Notes under the pieces: generated by a model | What the model was told of the DNA's origin: nothing | The model's input: the letters and a program-made list of their open reading frames with translations, nothing else | Database searches by the model: none | Origin: Paracoccus sp041927875 | Lineage (GTDB): Bacteria; Pseudomonadota; Alphaproteobacteria; Rhodobacterales; Rhodobacteraceae | Length of the DNA: 64,000 nt | Strand: one strand, 5' to 3' | Assembly: GCF_041927875.1 (NCBI RefSeq) | Contig: NZ_JBHFHN010000007.1 | In this document: piece by piece, positions 16,364-26,051 of the stretch | Position numbering within the stretch: position 1 is the first letter of the stretch | Layout: each line of letters begins with the position of its first letter | Translations under genes and position numbers: made by a program

Positions 16364-19090
16364 TCACGTCCTGTCCAGCGTCCCGTCGCGCAGCCGGTCG
16401 GGAAGGGTCACGCGAAAGGCCGCCCCGCCCTGCCCCGGCAGATAGTCGATGTCGCCGCCCAGGTTCACCATGATCTCGCGGCAGATCGCCAGCCCCAGAC
16501 CCGCGCCGCCGGCCCGCTGGGTATCCGTCAGCCGCGCGAACTTTTCAAAGATCAGCCCCTGCGCACTGGCCGGAATCCCCGACCCGTTGTCGATCACGTC
16601 GATGGCGATGCGGCCCGCGTCGCGGCGCACCTCGATGCGCAATTCGGGGCGGTCGGCATCGCAATATTTGCGCGCATTCGACACAAGGTTGATCAGCACC
16701 TGGACCAGCCGGTCGGCATCGGTGGCGATCGGCAGATGCTCGGTCATGCGGTTGCGGCGGATGCGAAAGTCGCGCTCGGCCCGCGTGGCAGAGGCCGCCT
16801 GCACGGCGCGGTCGATCAGGTCGTGCAGATTGGTCACGCTGACGGTCAGTTGCGCGCGCCGGTTCTCGAGCACCGCCAGATCCAGCAGGTCATCCAGCAG
16901 CCGGGTCAGGCGGCGCGATTCCTGGTGGATGACGTCGGCATATTGGGCGCGCAGGGCCTCGGGCAGGTCCGGCTCCATCAGGATTTCGGAAAACGCCCGG
17001 ATCGAGGTCATCGGCGTGCGCAATTCATGGCTGATCTGGCCCAGAAAGGCATCCTTCTGATCCGACAGCGATTGCAGCTTGTCATTGGCGTCGCGCAGTG
17101 CGCGCGCGGCACGGGCCAGTTCGGCCGATTGCGCCTCAAGCTGGGCGGAATGTTCCTTGGCCTGGCGCGCCTCACCGGCCACCGCGATCAGATCGGCGAC
17201 CGAGACGGTCTCGCCCCCCGTCACCTGGGCGATCATCGCATGGGCGGTGGCGGCGCCGACGGTGGCCGCCATGCGCCGTTCCAGCCCCGCCATAAAGGCC
17301 GGGCCGGGGTCGGGCAGATAGCCCGCCTTGCCCTGATCGCGCGCGGCGCGCTGAAAGAAGCTTTGCGCCTCGGCCGGGCCAAGGATGCGCTGCGCCATGG
17401 TCAGCAGATCCTCGGCATCGGCGCGGCCTTGGCCATAGCCGCGCGACCCGCCGCCGGGGCTTTGGTCGAAGACATTGACAAAGGCCAGGCCCTGCAACCG
17501 CTCGATCGGGCCGGGAAAGGTCAGCAGCGACACCGCCAGAAAGGCCAGCGTGTTGGCTGTCAGCGACCAGAACAGGCAGTGCATCAACGGGTCCAGACCC
17601 GTCAGCCCGAACAGCGAGAACGGCCGCAGCCAGGGCAGACCGAAGGGGCCGTGATCCATCAGCCCGGCAGGCAGCAGCCCCGACGGGCCGACCGAGGGCA
17701 GAAACAGCGCGTAAAGCCAGATCGCAAAGCCCAGGCTGACCCCCGCCAGCGCCCCCGCGCGCGTCGCCCCGCGCCAGTAAAGCCCGCCGATCATCGCCGG
17801 CAGCATCTGCGCCACGCCCACGAATGAGATCAGCCCCATCGCCGCAAGCGCCGCACCGCCGCCCGACAGCGCGTGATAGGCATAGCCCAGGGCCAGCACA
17901 GCCGCGATCGAGGCCCGGCGCGAGATCAGCACCAGCCCGCGCAGATCGCCCCGCGCCGCCAGTGCGCCCGGCGCCGTCTCGGCCCGCAGGCGCAGCACGG
18001 CGGGCATGACGATATGGTTCGACACCATCGTGGCGACCGCGATGGCGGCCATGATGACCATGGATGTGGCGCTGGAAAACCCGCCCAGAAAGGCGATCAG
18101 CGCGACATTGCCCGCACCATGGGTCAGCGGCAGGGTGATGACGAACAGGTCGGGATTGGCGGTGGCGGGCAGCGTCGTCAGCCCGACCACGGCGATGGGC
18201 AGGACGAAGGCGCTCATCACCAGCAGATAGGCGGGAAAGGCCCAGCCGGCGGCGGCCAGGTGGCGCTCATCCGCGTTTTCCACGACCATCACCTGAAACA
18301 TGCGCGGCAAGGTGAAGATCGCGGCGGCCGAGGTGAAGATCAGCCCGCTCCAGCGACCCGGATCCAGTTGCCAGCCCAGGCCTGCGGGCGTCGTCTGGAT
18401 CAGCGCCAGCCGGTCGGCAATCGCGCCAAGCCCGCCCGCGATGCCCCAGATCACGAAGCCGCCGACGATGACAAAGGCCACCAGCTTGACCACCGCCTCA
18501 AGCGCGATGGCCATGACCACGCCGTGATGACGCTCATCCGCGTCCAGATGGCGCGTGCCGAACAGCACGGTGAACACCGCAAGACCCGCCGCCACCCACA
18601 GGGTCGTGGCCCCCTGATCGGGCAGCGCCCAGCCGGTCGGCCTGTCCGAGGCAAAGACCGCGAAGGACAGCGTGACCGATTGCAATTGCAGCGCGATATA
18701 GGGCGTGACGGCGATCACCGCGATCAGCGTCACCACCACGCCCAGGGTAGCCGATTTGCCAAAGCGCGATGAAATCAGGTCAGCGATCGAGGTGATACGA
18801 TGCGCGCGCCCGACCCGCACCAGCTTGCGCAGCGTCCACCACCAGCCGACAAAAACCAGCGTCGGGCCAAGATAGATCGTCAGATATTCCAACCCCGACC
18901 GCGCCGCATAGCCGACCGCGCCGTAAAACGTCCAGGCGCTGCAATAGACCGACAGCGACAGCGTATAGACGGTGGCCGAATTGGCCCAGCGCAGCCGCCC
19001 GGCGCGGGCGCCGCGTTCGGCGGCAAAGGCGACGGCGAACATCAGGATGACATAGGCCAGGCAGACCGCGACCAGCACGTTAAACGGCAT
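16364..19090 (-). CDS. SLC5-type transporter fused to sensor histidine kinase (CbrA/CrbS-like)
   Basis: A 908-residue membrane protein. The N-terminal half (about 1-500, some 13 helices) is a sodium/solute symporter domain with YCSAWTFYGAVGYAARSGLEY and GGFSSATSMVIMAAIA. Then a linker and coiled coil (about 640-680) lead to the DHp box with H688 in ISHELRTPMTSIRAFSEIL, and an ATPase with NLVSNARKY, DNGSGIP and GGAGLGLAI. There is no attached receiver. Relatives sense or import acetate, amino acids or other small carbon sources. It overlaps the upstream small membrane gene by 11 bp. The partner receiver is two genes upstream. Confidence 0.92.
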   Translation of the reverse strand: MPFNVLVAVCLAYVILMFAVAFAAERGARAGRLRWANSATVYTLSLSVYCSAWTFYGAVGYAARSGLEYLTIYLGPTLVFVGWWWTLRKLVRVGRAHRITSIADLISSRFGKSATLGVVVTLIAVIAVTPYIALQLQSVTLSFAVFASDRPTGWALPDQGATTLWVAAGLAVFTVLFGTRHLDADERHHGVVMAIALEAVVKLVAFVIVGGFVIWGIAGGLGAIADRLALIQTTPAGLGWQLDPGRWSGLIFTSAAAIFTLPRMFQVMVVENADERHLAAAGWAFPAYLLVMSAFVLPIAVVGLTTLPATANPDLFVITLPLTHGAGNVALIAFLGGFSSATSMVIMAAIAVATMVSNHIVMPAVLRLRAETAPGALAARGDLRGLVLISRRASIAAVLALGYAYHALSGGGAALAAMGLISFVGVAQMLPAMIGGLYWRGATRAGALAGVSLGFAIWLYALFLPSVGPSGLLPAGLMDHGPFGLPWLRPFSLFGLTGLDPLMHCLFWSLTANTLAFLAVSLLTFPGPIERLQGLAFVNVFDQSPGGGSRGYGQGRADAEDLLTMAQRILGPAEAQSFFQRAARDQGKAGYLPDPGPAFMAGLERRMAATVGAATAHAMIAQVTGGETVSVADLIAVAGEARQAKEHSAQLEAQSAELARAARALRDANDKLQSLSDQKDAFLGQISHELRTPMTSIRAFSEILMEPDLPEALRAQYADVIHQESRRLTRLLDDLLDLAVLENRRAQLTVSVTNLHDLIDRAVQAASATRAERDFRIRRNRMTEHLPIATDADRLVQVLINLVSNARKYCDADRPELRIEVRRDAGRIAIDVIDNGSGIPASAQGLIFEKFARLTDTQRAGGAGLGLAICREIMVNLGGDIDYLPGQGGAAFRVTLPDRLRDGTLDRT

Positions 19091-19490
19091 CGCGCGGCCC
19101 CGCTGTGGGATGATCGGGGCCCGGATCGGCTGCGCTGCCGTCGCGGGCCGGGTGATGACCGATGGCGGATGTCGCCCCCGGATCGGGCGGCCAGATCGCG
19201 GTTGCCAGCGCCGGTTCATCGCTGCCGACCGGATCCTCGGTTGCGCCGATGGCCGGGGCCAGAACCCGGCCGATCACAGCCGCCGCCAGCACCATCACCA
19301 GCCAGACGCCCAGCATCAGCGCAAGGCCTCGCCCGAACCACATCGGATGCTGCGGATGATGGCCCGCGTGAAACACCGGCAGGATCACCGCGAGGGCCCC
19401 CAGCACCGGCACCAGCCGCGCCGCATCCATCATCCGCCGCAGACGATAGGCGCGCCGCGCCAGAAACGGCGTCATCAGCCGTTCAGGCAT
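19080..19490 (-). CDS. small two-helix membrane protein next to the transporter-kinase
   Basis: A 136-residue protein with two hydrophobic helices (about 22-45 and 52-80), a histidine-rich turn GHHPQHP between them and a proline-rich disordered tail. Not a family I recognise; by position and shape it recalls the small subunits found beside some sodium/solute symporters, but that is inference. AGGG lies seven bases before the ATG at 19490; an ATG at 19505 is possible. It overlaps the receiver gene by 8 bp and the transporter-kinase by 11 bp, so the three are tightly coupled. Confidence 0.75.
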   Translation of the reverse strand: MPERLMTPFLARRAYRLRRMMDAARLVPVLGALAVILPVFHAGHHPQHPMWFGRGLALMLGVWLVMVLAAAVIGRVLAPAIGATEDPVGSDEPALATAIWPPDPGATSAIGHHPARDGSAADPGPDHPTAGPRDAV

Positions 19491-19881
19491 CGGCAAGCCC
19501 TGCACCCGGCGCGGCCATCAGCGCGGCCACGGCGGCGCGCAGATCGTCATTGCCAAAGGGCTTGGCCAGAAAGGCGGTGGCCCCGGCGCGGGTCGCGGCC
19601 TCGCGGTCGCGGGCCTGGCCGCGCGCGGTCAGCATCAGCACCGGCAGCGAACCCAACCCTTCGGCGGCGCGCAGCTTGGCCAACACCTCCAGCCCCGAGG
19701 CGCCGGGCAGCATCATGTCAAGGATTACGGCATCGGGCCGCGCCAGGGTGATCGCGGCCATCGCATCGTCGCCGCGCCCATGCAGGCTGACCTGCCAGCC
19801 CGCGCGGGTCAGCACGAAACGCACGGCCTCGGCGATGTTCGGTTCATCCTCGATCAGCAGGATATGTCCCGGCTCAGCCAT
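19483..19881 (-). CDS. stand-alone response-regulator receiver
   Basis: A 132-residue receiver domain with no output domain. Acidic pocket E11/D12, phospho-acceptor D55 in VILDMMLPG, the conserved T/S in LMLTARG and K107 in FLAKPFG are all present, so it should be phosphorylatable. It is first of a run of overlapping genes: receiver, small membrane protein, transporter-kinase. The kinase is the obvious phosphate donor. With no DNA-binding part it must act through protein contact, like CheY or DivK. The ATG at 19881 (MAEPGH) is chosen over an upstream in-frame ATG. Confidence 0.92.
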   Translation of the reverse strand: MAEPGHILLIEDEPNIAEAVRFVLTRAGWQVSLHGRGDDAMAAITLARPDAVILDMMLPGASGLEVLAKLRAAEGLGSLPVLMLTARGQARDREAATRAGATAFLAKPFGNDDLRAAVAALMAAPGAGLADA

Positions 19882-19935
19882 GATCTGCGTCCCCCATGCG
19901 CCGATATGACGCTGCGTCGCGCGGCTTTTCAAGGC

Positions 19936-21297
19936 TTAACCTTGCGCCGCGCCATTGGCCGGTGCGGCGACGATCGAGACCTCGCGCCGGGCCGGGCAAA
20001 CCGGATGCGGGCAGATGCGGCAGGTCGGGCCGACGGCCAGCGGCGGATCACCCGTGCCGGGCGCATCCGGCAGGATCAACATCTGCGCGCACAGCAGCCG
20101 GGGACCGTCCAGCCCCTGCGGCAGGTCGATCCGGGCGATGGTCTGGGTCTGGAACCGGGCGGGCCAACGCCCGGCCATCTCGATCCGGTCGCGGCGCGGC
20201 TGGCCGGGGCTGGCAAGCGCGGCAAACAGCGGCCACAGCGCGCAGGCGGCACCGCCGCGCGGAAAGGTGAAACCGGGCAGCGGGCGACGAAAGGATAGCG
20301 CCCCGGCGGCATCGCAGATCGCCAGCCCCACCCCGGTCGCGGGCAGGCCCGGCACGCCCGGCGGCAGCGCGGCCAGGCGGCGCATCACCAGATCGGCGGG
20401 CCGGTCCAGATCGCGGGCCAGGGCAAAGGCGTCCAGCGCATCGGCCCCCTGTCCTTCCAAAGCCGCGATCAGGTCGGCATCGGGCAGTCGCGCCCGATCG
20501 GCCTGACGCGCGGCCCATTCCGCCTGCGCCAGTGCCAGACCAGGCTGCGAGACCAGCGCCGGATCCTCGGGGGCGGGCGGCGCGGCGGGCGCCCAATCGG
20601 CGGCGGAAAGCCAGGCCTCGACCTCATCCTGGGGGCTGGCCAGACCCGGCTCGGCATGGTCCAGCCGGTCGAGATAGGCGGCCAGCGCCTCGGCGGTATC
20701 GGCGGCGCGGCGGCTGTCATCGGCCAGCGTGCGATGAAACCGCGCGCGCCATTGGGGGTCGATCTCGCCATCCTCGGTCAGGATCGCGGCGGTCGAGCGA
20801 AGTGAGGTCACCGCCGACAGCACCTGATGCAGCATGTCCGACAGCCAGGGATCCTGCGTCATCCGCTGGCCCAGATCGACCAGCGCGGCCTCCAGCGTGT
20901 CGACGCGGCGCTGACGCCCAGCCAGGGCCGCCGCCCAGCCGGGAAAGCGCGAGACGAACTCCTCGATGCGGTCCAGTTCGGGGGGCAGCGTCGGATCGCG
21001 CATCGCCACTTCGCGCAACGTGTCGAAAAGCGCGCCGTCGCCGCCCTCATCCAGGGTTTCGCGCGCAACGCCCAATTCGGCCGCAAGCGCCGCCAAAAGG
21101 TCGGGGCGCGGCACCCGGCGGTTCTTTTCGATCAGGTTCAGATAGGCCGCCGAAACACCGACCGCGCGCGCCAGATCGGCCTGCTTGACCTGCGCGGCCA
21201 GGCGGCGTTCGCGAATGCGAGTGCCCGACAGCGCCGCGCCGGAGGCACCGCCCCCCGACGCACCGCCCAAGGCCCGAGCGCGCGGCGCGCGCGGCAT
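19936..21297 (-). CDS. XRE-family short-chain fatty acyl regulator (ScfR/DUF2083 type)
   Basis: A 453-residue transcription factor. The HTH_XRE domain (about 26-82) contains KQADLARAVGVSAAYLNLIEKNRRVPRPDLLAALAAELG by stretches. The long C-terminal part ends in a cysteine cluster (CRICPHPVCPARRE) typical of the ScfR/DUF2083 group, whose members (RamB, MccR-like) respond to acetyl- or propionyl-CoA related signals. The start codon overlaps the stop of the aminotransferase gene as TGATG, so it is translationally coupled to it. The receiver gene begins 55 bp after its stop. Confidence 0.85.
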   Translation of the reverse strand: MPRAPRARALGGASGGGASGAALSGTRIRERRLAAQVKQADLARAVGVSAAYLNLIEKNRRVPRPDLLAALAAELGVARETLDEGGDGALFDTLREVAMRDPTLPPELDRIEEFVSRFPGWAAALAGRQRRVDTLEAALVDLGQRMTQDPWLSDMLHQVLSAVTSLRSTAAILTEDGEIDPQWRARFHRTLADDSRRAADTAEALAAYLDRLDHAEPGLASPQDEVEAWLSAADWAPAAPPAPEDPALVSQPGLALAQAEWAARQADRARLPDADLIAALEGQGADALDAFALARDLDRPADLVMRRLAALPPGVPGLPATGVGLAICDAAGALSFRRPLPGFTFPRGGAACALWPLFAALASPGQPRRDRIEMAGRWPARFQTQTIARIDLPQGLDGPRLLCAQMLILPDAPGTGDPPLAVGPTCRICPHPVCPARREVSIVAAPANGAAQG

Positions 21298-22628
21298 CAG
21301 TCCAGCCCGTCCAGCACCTTCTTCAGCGTGCCGACCAGTTCGTCGATCTGCGCGCGTTCGATGATCAGCGGCGGCGACATGGCGATGATGTCGCCGGTGG
21401 TGCGGATCAGGATGCCCGCCTCAAACGCGCGGCGGAAGGCGGTGAAGGCGCGCTGCGTCGGCGCGCCTGCCATCGGTTCCAGCTCGATGGCGCCGATCAG
21501 GCCCATGTTGCGGATGTCGATGACATGGCGGGTGCCGCGCAGGCTGTGCAGCGCCTCCTCCCAATAGGGGGCGATCTCGGCGCAGCGGTCGAACAGGCCC
21601 TCGTCGCGATAGGTGTCCAGCGTGGCGATGCCCGCTGCGCAGGCAATCGGGTTGCCGGAATAGGTATAGCCGTGGAACAGCTCGATCGCGTGGTCGGGGC
21701 CGGTCATGAAGGCATCATGGATCGCCGCGCTGGTCAGCACCGCGCCCATCGGGATGACGCCATTGGTCAGGCCCTTGGCGCAAGTGATCATGTCGGGCGT
21801 CACGCCGAAATGCTGGGCGGCAAAGGGCGAACCCAGGCGGCCGAAGCCGGTGATGACCTCATCGAAGATCAGCAGGATGCCGTGCTGTGCGGTGATCGCG
21901 CGCAGCCGTTCCAGATAGCCCTTGGGCGGCATCAGCACGCCGGTCGACCCGGCCATCGGCTCGACGATGACGGCGGCGATGGTGTCGGCACCGTGCAGCG
22001 CGATGATGCGTTCCAGATCATCGGCCAGATGCGCGCCGTGCTCGGGCTGGCCCCGGCTGAAGGCGTTTTGCGCGGGCAGATGGGTATGCGGCAGGTGATC
22101 GACGCCGCCCAGGGCGGTGCCGAAATAGCGCCGGTTGTTGACGATCCCGCCGACCGAGATGCCGCCGAAGCCCACCCCGTGATAGCCGCGTTCGCGCCCG
22201 ATCAGCCGGGTCCGCGCCCCGTCACCGCGCGCGCGGTGATAGGCAAGCGCGATCTTCAGCGCGGTATCGACCGCCTCGGAGCCGGAGTTGCAATAGAACA
22301 CATGGTCCATCCCCTTGGGGGCGATGTCGACGATGCGGTTGGCCAGTTCAAAGGCCAGCGGATGCCCCATCTGAAAGGCCGGTGCGTAATCCAGTTCCGC
22401 CGCCTGACGCTGGATCGCCTGGGTGATCTTCGGGCGGCAATGACCGGCGTTGCAGCACCACAGGCCCGCCGTGCCATCCAGCACCTGACGGCCATCGTCG
22501 GTCGTATAGTGCATGTCCTTTGCCGCCACGAACATCCGCGGCGCCGATTTGAACTGGCGGTTGGCGGTGAAGGGCATCCAGAAGGCGCGCAGGTCATTGG
22601 GGGTGCGGGGCTGGTCAAGCGGGGCCAT
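21297..22628 (-). CDS. omega-amino acid:pyruvate aminotransferase (class III)
   Basis: A 443-residue PLP enzyme closely following the omega-amino-acid:pyruvate transaminase pattern: FWMPFTANRQFKSAPRM, DGTAGLWCCNAGHCRP, CNSGSEAVDTALKIALAYHRA, FDEVITGFGRLG and the PLP lysine K285 in TCAKGLTNG. Such enzymes convert beta-alanine (and other terminal amines) with pyruvate to malonate semialdehyde and alanine. GAGGAAGCC precedes the ATG at 22628. It shares TGATG with the downstream XRE regulator, which suggests that the regulator responds to the same catabolic flux through acyl-CoA. Divergent from kup. Confidence 0.9.
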   Translation of the reverse strand: MAPLDQPRTPNDLRAFWMPFTANRQFKSAPRMFVAAKDMHYTTDDGRQVLDGTAGLWCCNAGHCRPKITQAIQRQAAELDYAPAFQMGHPLAFELANRIVDIAPKGMDHVFYCNSGSEAVDTALKIALAYHRARGDGARTRLIGRERGYHGVGFGGISVGGIVNNRRYFGTALGGVDHLPHTHLPAQNAFSRGQPEHGAHLADDLERIIALHGADTIAAVIVEPMAGSTGVLMPPKGYLERLRAITAQHGILLIFDEVITGFGRLGSPFAAQHFGVTPDMITCAKGLTNGVIPMGAVLTSAAIHDAFMTGPDHAIELFHGYTYSGNPIACAAGIATLDTYRDEGLFDRCAEIAPYWEEALHSLRGTRHVIDIRNMGLIGAIELEPMAGAPTQRAFTAFRRAFEAGILIRTTGDIIAMSPPLIIERAQIDELVGTLKKVLDGLD

Positions 22629-22845
22629 GGCTTCCTCGGGTCCGGTGGAACGCATCGGGCAAGGCTATACCAGCCCCGGCGGCGCGCCAAGGGCCAGCCG
22701 ATCCGCACCCGACCAAGGGCGGGGTCGCGCCGTGGCAGCCGCGCCGCCAGGTTTGCCCCGTCTCACGCCAGCGTGAAATGCAGCTTGCCAAAGGGCCGGG
22801 CCGGTCTATGTTCGGCGGTCTGTGCAACACGAACAAGGGTGCACC

Positions 22846-24786
22846 ATGGCCGACCGGGCCGAGACCAGCACGGGCGGAACGCCCGCCCCCGCCGCCACCG
22901 ATCCCGTTGATTTTCATGACCATCCACACGGCCCGCCGCCGCTGAACACGGCTTTGGTGATGGGCACTTTGGGTGTCGTCTATGGCGATATCGGCACCAG
23001 CCCGCTTTACGCTTTGCGCGAATCGTTGGCCCATGCCACCGACGGCGGGCTGTTCGCGGCCGAGGTGATCGGCATCGTCTCGCTGCTGATCTGGACGATC
23101 ATGCTGATCGTGACGCTGAAATATGTCGTGCTGATCCTGCGCGCCGACAACAATGGCGAGGGCGGCACGCTGTCGCTGGTGGCCAAGGCGCAGCAGGCGC
23201 TGGGCGGGCGCACGCCGCTGGTCTTCATGCTGGGCATCATCGGCTGCGCGCTGTTCTTCGGCGATGCGATGATCACGCCCGCGATCTCGATCCTGTCGGC
23301 GGTCGAGGGGCTGACGCTGATCGAGCCGGACTTTGCCCCCTATGTGCTGCCGGTGACGCTGGCCATCGTGATCGGCCTGTTCGCGGTGCAGCGCAAGGGC
23401 ACGGCTAGCGTGTCGCGGTTCTTCGGCCCGATCACCCTGTTGTGGTTCACGGTGATGGCGGTGCTGGGCGCCAGCCATATCCGCGACAGCCTTTCGATCC
23501 TGCACGCGCTGAATCCGTTGCACGCCTTGGGCTTCATCGCCGATCACCGGCTCGCGGCGCTGCCGGTGCTGGGATCGGTGTTTCTGGCGGTGACCGGGGC
23601 CGAGGCGCTGTATGCCGACATGGGCCATTTCGGGCGCGGCGCGATCCGCATCGCCTGGGGCGCGGTCGTGGCGCCGGCGCTGGTGCTGGCCTATCTGGGC
23701 CAGGGCGCGCTGGTGCTGGCCCATCCCGAGGCGGCGCGCGATCCGTTCTTTCTGATGGCCCCGCAATGGGGGCTGGCGCCGCTGGTGCTGCTGGCGACCG
23801 TCGCCACGGTGATCGCCAGCCAGGCGGTGATCTCGGGTGCGTTCTCGATTGCCCAGCAGGCGGTGCAACTGGGGCTGCTGCCCCGGCTTGAGATCCAGCA
23901 CACATCCGACACCCATCGCGGCCAAATCTACCTTCCCAAGGTCAACCTGTTCCTGATGATCGGCGTGTTCGTGCTGATCGTATCCTTCGGGTCATCGGCG
24001 CGGCTGGCCTCGGCTTACGGGATCGCCGTGACCGGCGATATGGTCATCACCTCGGGGCTGGCCATCGTCGTGTTCCGATATGCCTGGAAATGGAGCTGGG
24101 GGCTGGTCTTGGGCATCATGTTGCCGATCCTGGCGATTGAAGCCGTGTTCCTGTCGGCCAACATGGCCAAGGTGTTCGACGGCGGCATCGTGCCGCTGAT
24201 GTTCGCCGCGCTCGTGGCCACGATGATGCTGGTCTGGGTGCGGGGCACGCGGATCGTGCAGGCCAAGCTGTCGGGTGAATCCGTCGCGCTGAGCTTTCTG
24301 GCCGACAAGCTGACGACATCGGAACCCACCATCGTGCCGGGCACCGCGGTGTTCCTGACCGCCGATCCGACCGTCGCGCCGCCGGCCTTGATGCACAACC
24401 TCAAGCACAACCGGGTGCTGCATGAGGCCAATGTGATCGTCAAGGTCGACGTCGCCAACACGCCGCGTGTCGATGACGACAAGCGGCTGAAGGTGGAACG
24501 GATCGCGCCCCGGTTCTGGGTGCTGCGGGCACGCTTCGGCTATATGGAGCAGCCGAATGTGCCGCGCGTGCTGGCGCATCTGCGCCGCGACGGGATCAAG
24601 ACGGATGTGATGCACACCTCCTATTTCCTGAACCGTCGCGCCTTCCGCACCGGCAAGGCCAATCTGTTCCCGCTGTGGCAGCAGCGGCTTTATGTGTCGC
24701 TGTTCAAATCCGCATCCGATGCGACCAGCTTTTATCGGCTGCCCTCGAACCGGGTTGTGGAAATGGGTCAGCAGATTAACATCTGA
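22846..24786 (+). CDS. kup: KUP-family potassium uptake protein
   Basis: A 646-residue inner-membrane K+/H+ symporter with about twelve helices. Signature stretches are GVVYGDIGTSPLYALRE, LVALILRADNNGEGG-like KYVVLILRADNNGEG, GDAMITPAISILSAVEG and the C-terminal cytoplasmic domain with TAVFLTADP and LFPLWQQRLYVSLFKSA. ATG 22846 follows AAGGGTGCACC; a GTG 24 bp upstream is in frame but less likely. It is a single gene, divergent from the aminotransferase operon. Confidence 0.96.
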   Translation: MADRAETSTGGTPAPAATDPVDFHDHPHGPPPLNTALVMGTLGVVYGDIGTSPLYALRESLAHATDGGLFAAEVIGIVSLLIWTIMLIVTLKYVVLILRADNNGEGGTLSLVAKAQQALGGRTPLVFMLGIIGCALFFGDAMITPAISILSAVEGLTLIEPDFAPYVLPVTLAIVIGLFAVQRKGTASVSRFFGPITLLWFTVMAVLGASHIRDSLSILHALNPLHALGFIADHRLAALPVLGSVFLAVTGAEALYADMGHFGRGAIRIAWGAVVAPALVLAYLGQGALVLAHPEAARDPFFLMAPQWGLAPLVLLATVATVIASQAVISGAFSIAQQAVQLGLLPRLEIQHTSDTHRGQIYLPKVNLFLMIGVFVLIVSFGSSARLASAYGIAVTGDMVITSGLAIVVFRYAWKWSWGLVLGIMLPILAIEAVFLSANMAKVFDGGIVPLMFAALVATMMLVWVRGTRIVQAKLSGESVALSFLADKLTTSEPTIVPGTAVFLTADPTVAPPALMHNLKHNRVLHEANVIVKVDVANTPRVDDDKRLKVERIAPRFWVLRARFGYMEQPNVPRVLAHLRRDGIKTDVMHTSYFLNRRAFRTGKANLFPLWQQRLYVSLFKSASDATSFYRLPSNRVVEMGQQINI

Positions 24787-24834
24787 CGCGCCGGGCGGGC
24801 CTTGCGCGGATGTCGGGGGCGGTGCCTCCGGCCG

Positions 24835-24857
24835 GGATATTTGAACCAAGAAGAAAG
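24835..24857 (+). repeat. copy of the dispersed intergenic element
   Basis: GGATATTTGAACCAAGAAGA then AAG, preceded by GTGCCTCCGGCC. Its purine-rich end lies ten bases before the ATG of the aminotransferase gene, so it may double as the ribosome site. Closely matches the copies at 53540 and 61081. Confidence 0.7.
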
Positions 24858-24867
24858 GGCGGGCGCG

Positions 24868-26043
24868 ATGCAGATCAACCCGTTGATGGCGGCGACCTTT
24901 GCGCCGCCGGTGATGGAAGCGCGGCGATGGTTGGACGGGGTGGTGTTCCCGCCCGACCGGCCACTGATAAATGTCAGCCAGGCGGCGCCCATCGACCCGC
25001 CGCCCGAGCCGTTGCGCCGGGCCATTGCCGAGGCGGCGCTGAACGATCCCTCGGCGCATCTCTATGGCCCGGTGCTGGGGATGCGGGCCTTGCGCGATCA
25101 GGTCGCGGCGGATTGGCAGGCGGCTTATGGCGGCGCGATTTCGGGCGATCAGGTGGCGATCACCCAAGGCTGCAATCAGGCGTTCTGCGCCACGATTGCG
25201 ACGCTGGCCGGGCCGGGGGACGGGGTGATCCTGCCGACGCCCTGGTATTTCAACCACAAGATGTGGCTGGACATGGCGGGCATCGTCACGCAGCCCTTGG
25301 CGACCGGTGCCGATCTGCTGCCCGACCCGGATGCGGCGGCGGCGCTGATCGGGCCGCGCACGCGGGCCATCGTGCTGGTCAGCCCCAACAATCCGGGCGG
25401 CGTCGAATATCCGGCGGATCTGGTCGCGGCCTTCCGCGATCTGGCGCGGTCGCGCGGCATCGCGCTGATCGTGGATGAGACCTACCGCGATTTCGACGCC
25501 CGTGACGGCGCGCCGCATGGCCTGTTCACCGATCCCGACTGGGACGACACCTTCATTCAGCTTTACAGCTTTTCAAAGGCTTACCGGCTGACCGGCCACC
25601 GTGTCGGCGCGGTGATCGCCAGCCGCGCCCGTCTGGCCGAGGTCGAGAAGTTCCTGGATACGGTGGCGATCTGCCCCAGCCAGTTGGGCCAGATCGGCGC
25701 CTTGTGGGGGATGCGCAACCTGCGCGATTGGGTCGCCGCCGAACGCGCCGAGATCCTGGCCCGGCGCGCCGCGATGGAGGCGGGGCTGGCCGCCCTGCCC
25801 GGCTGGACGCGGCTGGGGGTCGGGGCCTATTTCGCCTATGTCGAGCATCCCTCAAGCCTGCCCGCGCCGGATTTCGCCCGCCATCTGGTGCGCGAGGCCA
25901 GCGTGCTGACCCTGCCCGGCACGATGTTCATGCCGCCGGATGATGCGCGTGGCCAGCGGCAGTTGCGCATCGCCTTCGCCAATATCGACGTGGCGGGGAT
26001 CGGCGTGCTGATGCAGCGGCTGGTCGGGCTGTCTGCGGTGTGA
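24868..26043 (+). CDS. class I/II pyridoxal-phosphate aminotransferase
   Basis: A 391-residue fold-type I aminotransferase. Visible features are the substrate-loop SQAAPIDPPPEPL, the NNPGG block (VSPNNPGGVEYP), DETYRDF and the PLP lysine K237 in YSFSKAYRLTGHRVGAV, with the arginine near the end in QLRIAFAN. The donor is not clear; aromatic or branched amino acids are possible for this subgroup. The ATG follows the AAGAAGAAAGG of the dispersed element. Between kup and ppiD on the same strand. Confidence 0.88.
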   Translation: MQINPLMAATFAPPVMEARRWLDGVVFPPDRPLINVSQAAPIDPPPEPLRRAIAEAALNDPSAHLYGPVLGMRALRDQVAADWQAAYGGAISGDQVAITQGCNQAFCATIATLAGPGDGVILPTPWYFNHKMWLDMAGIVTQPLATGADLLPDPDAAAALIGPRTRAIVLVSPNNPGGVEYPADLVAAFRDLARSRGIALIVDETYRDFDARDGAPHGLFTDPDWDDTFIQLYSFSKAYRLTGHRVGAVIASRARLAEVEKFLDTVAICPSQLGQIGALWGMRNLRDWVAAERAEILARRAAMEAGLAALPGWTRLGVGAYFAYVEHPSSLPAPDFARHLVREASVLTLPGTMFMPPDDARGQRQLRIAFANIDVAGIGVLMQRLVGLSAV

Positions 26044-26051
26044 TCGCCCTC

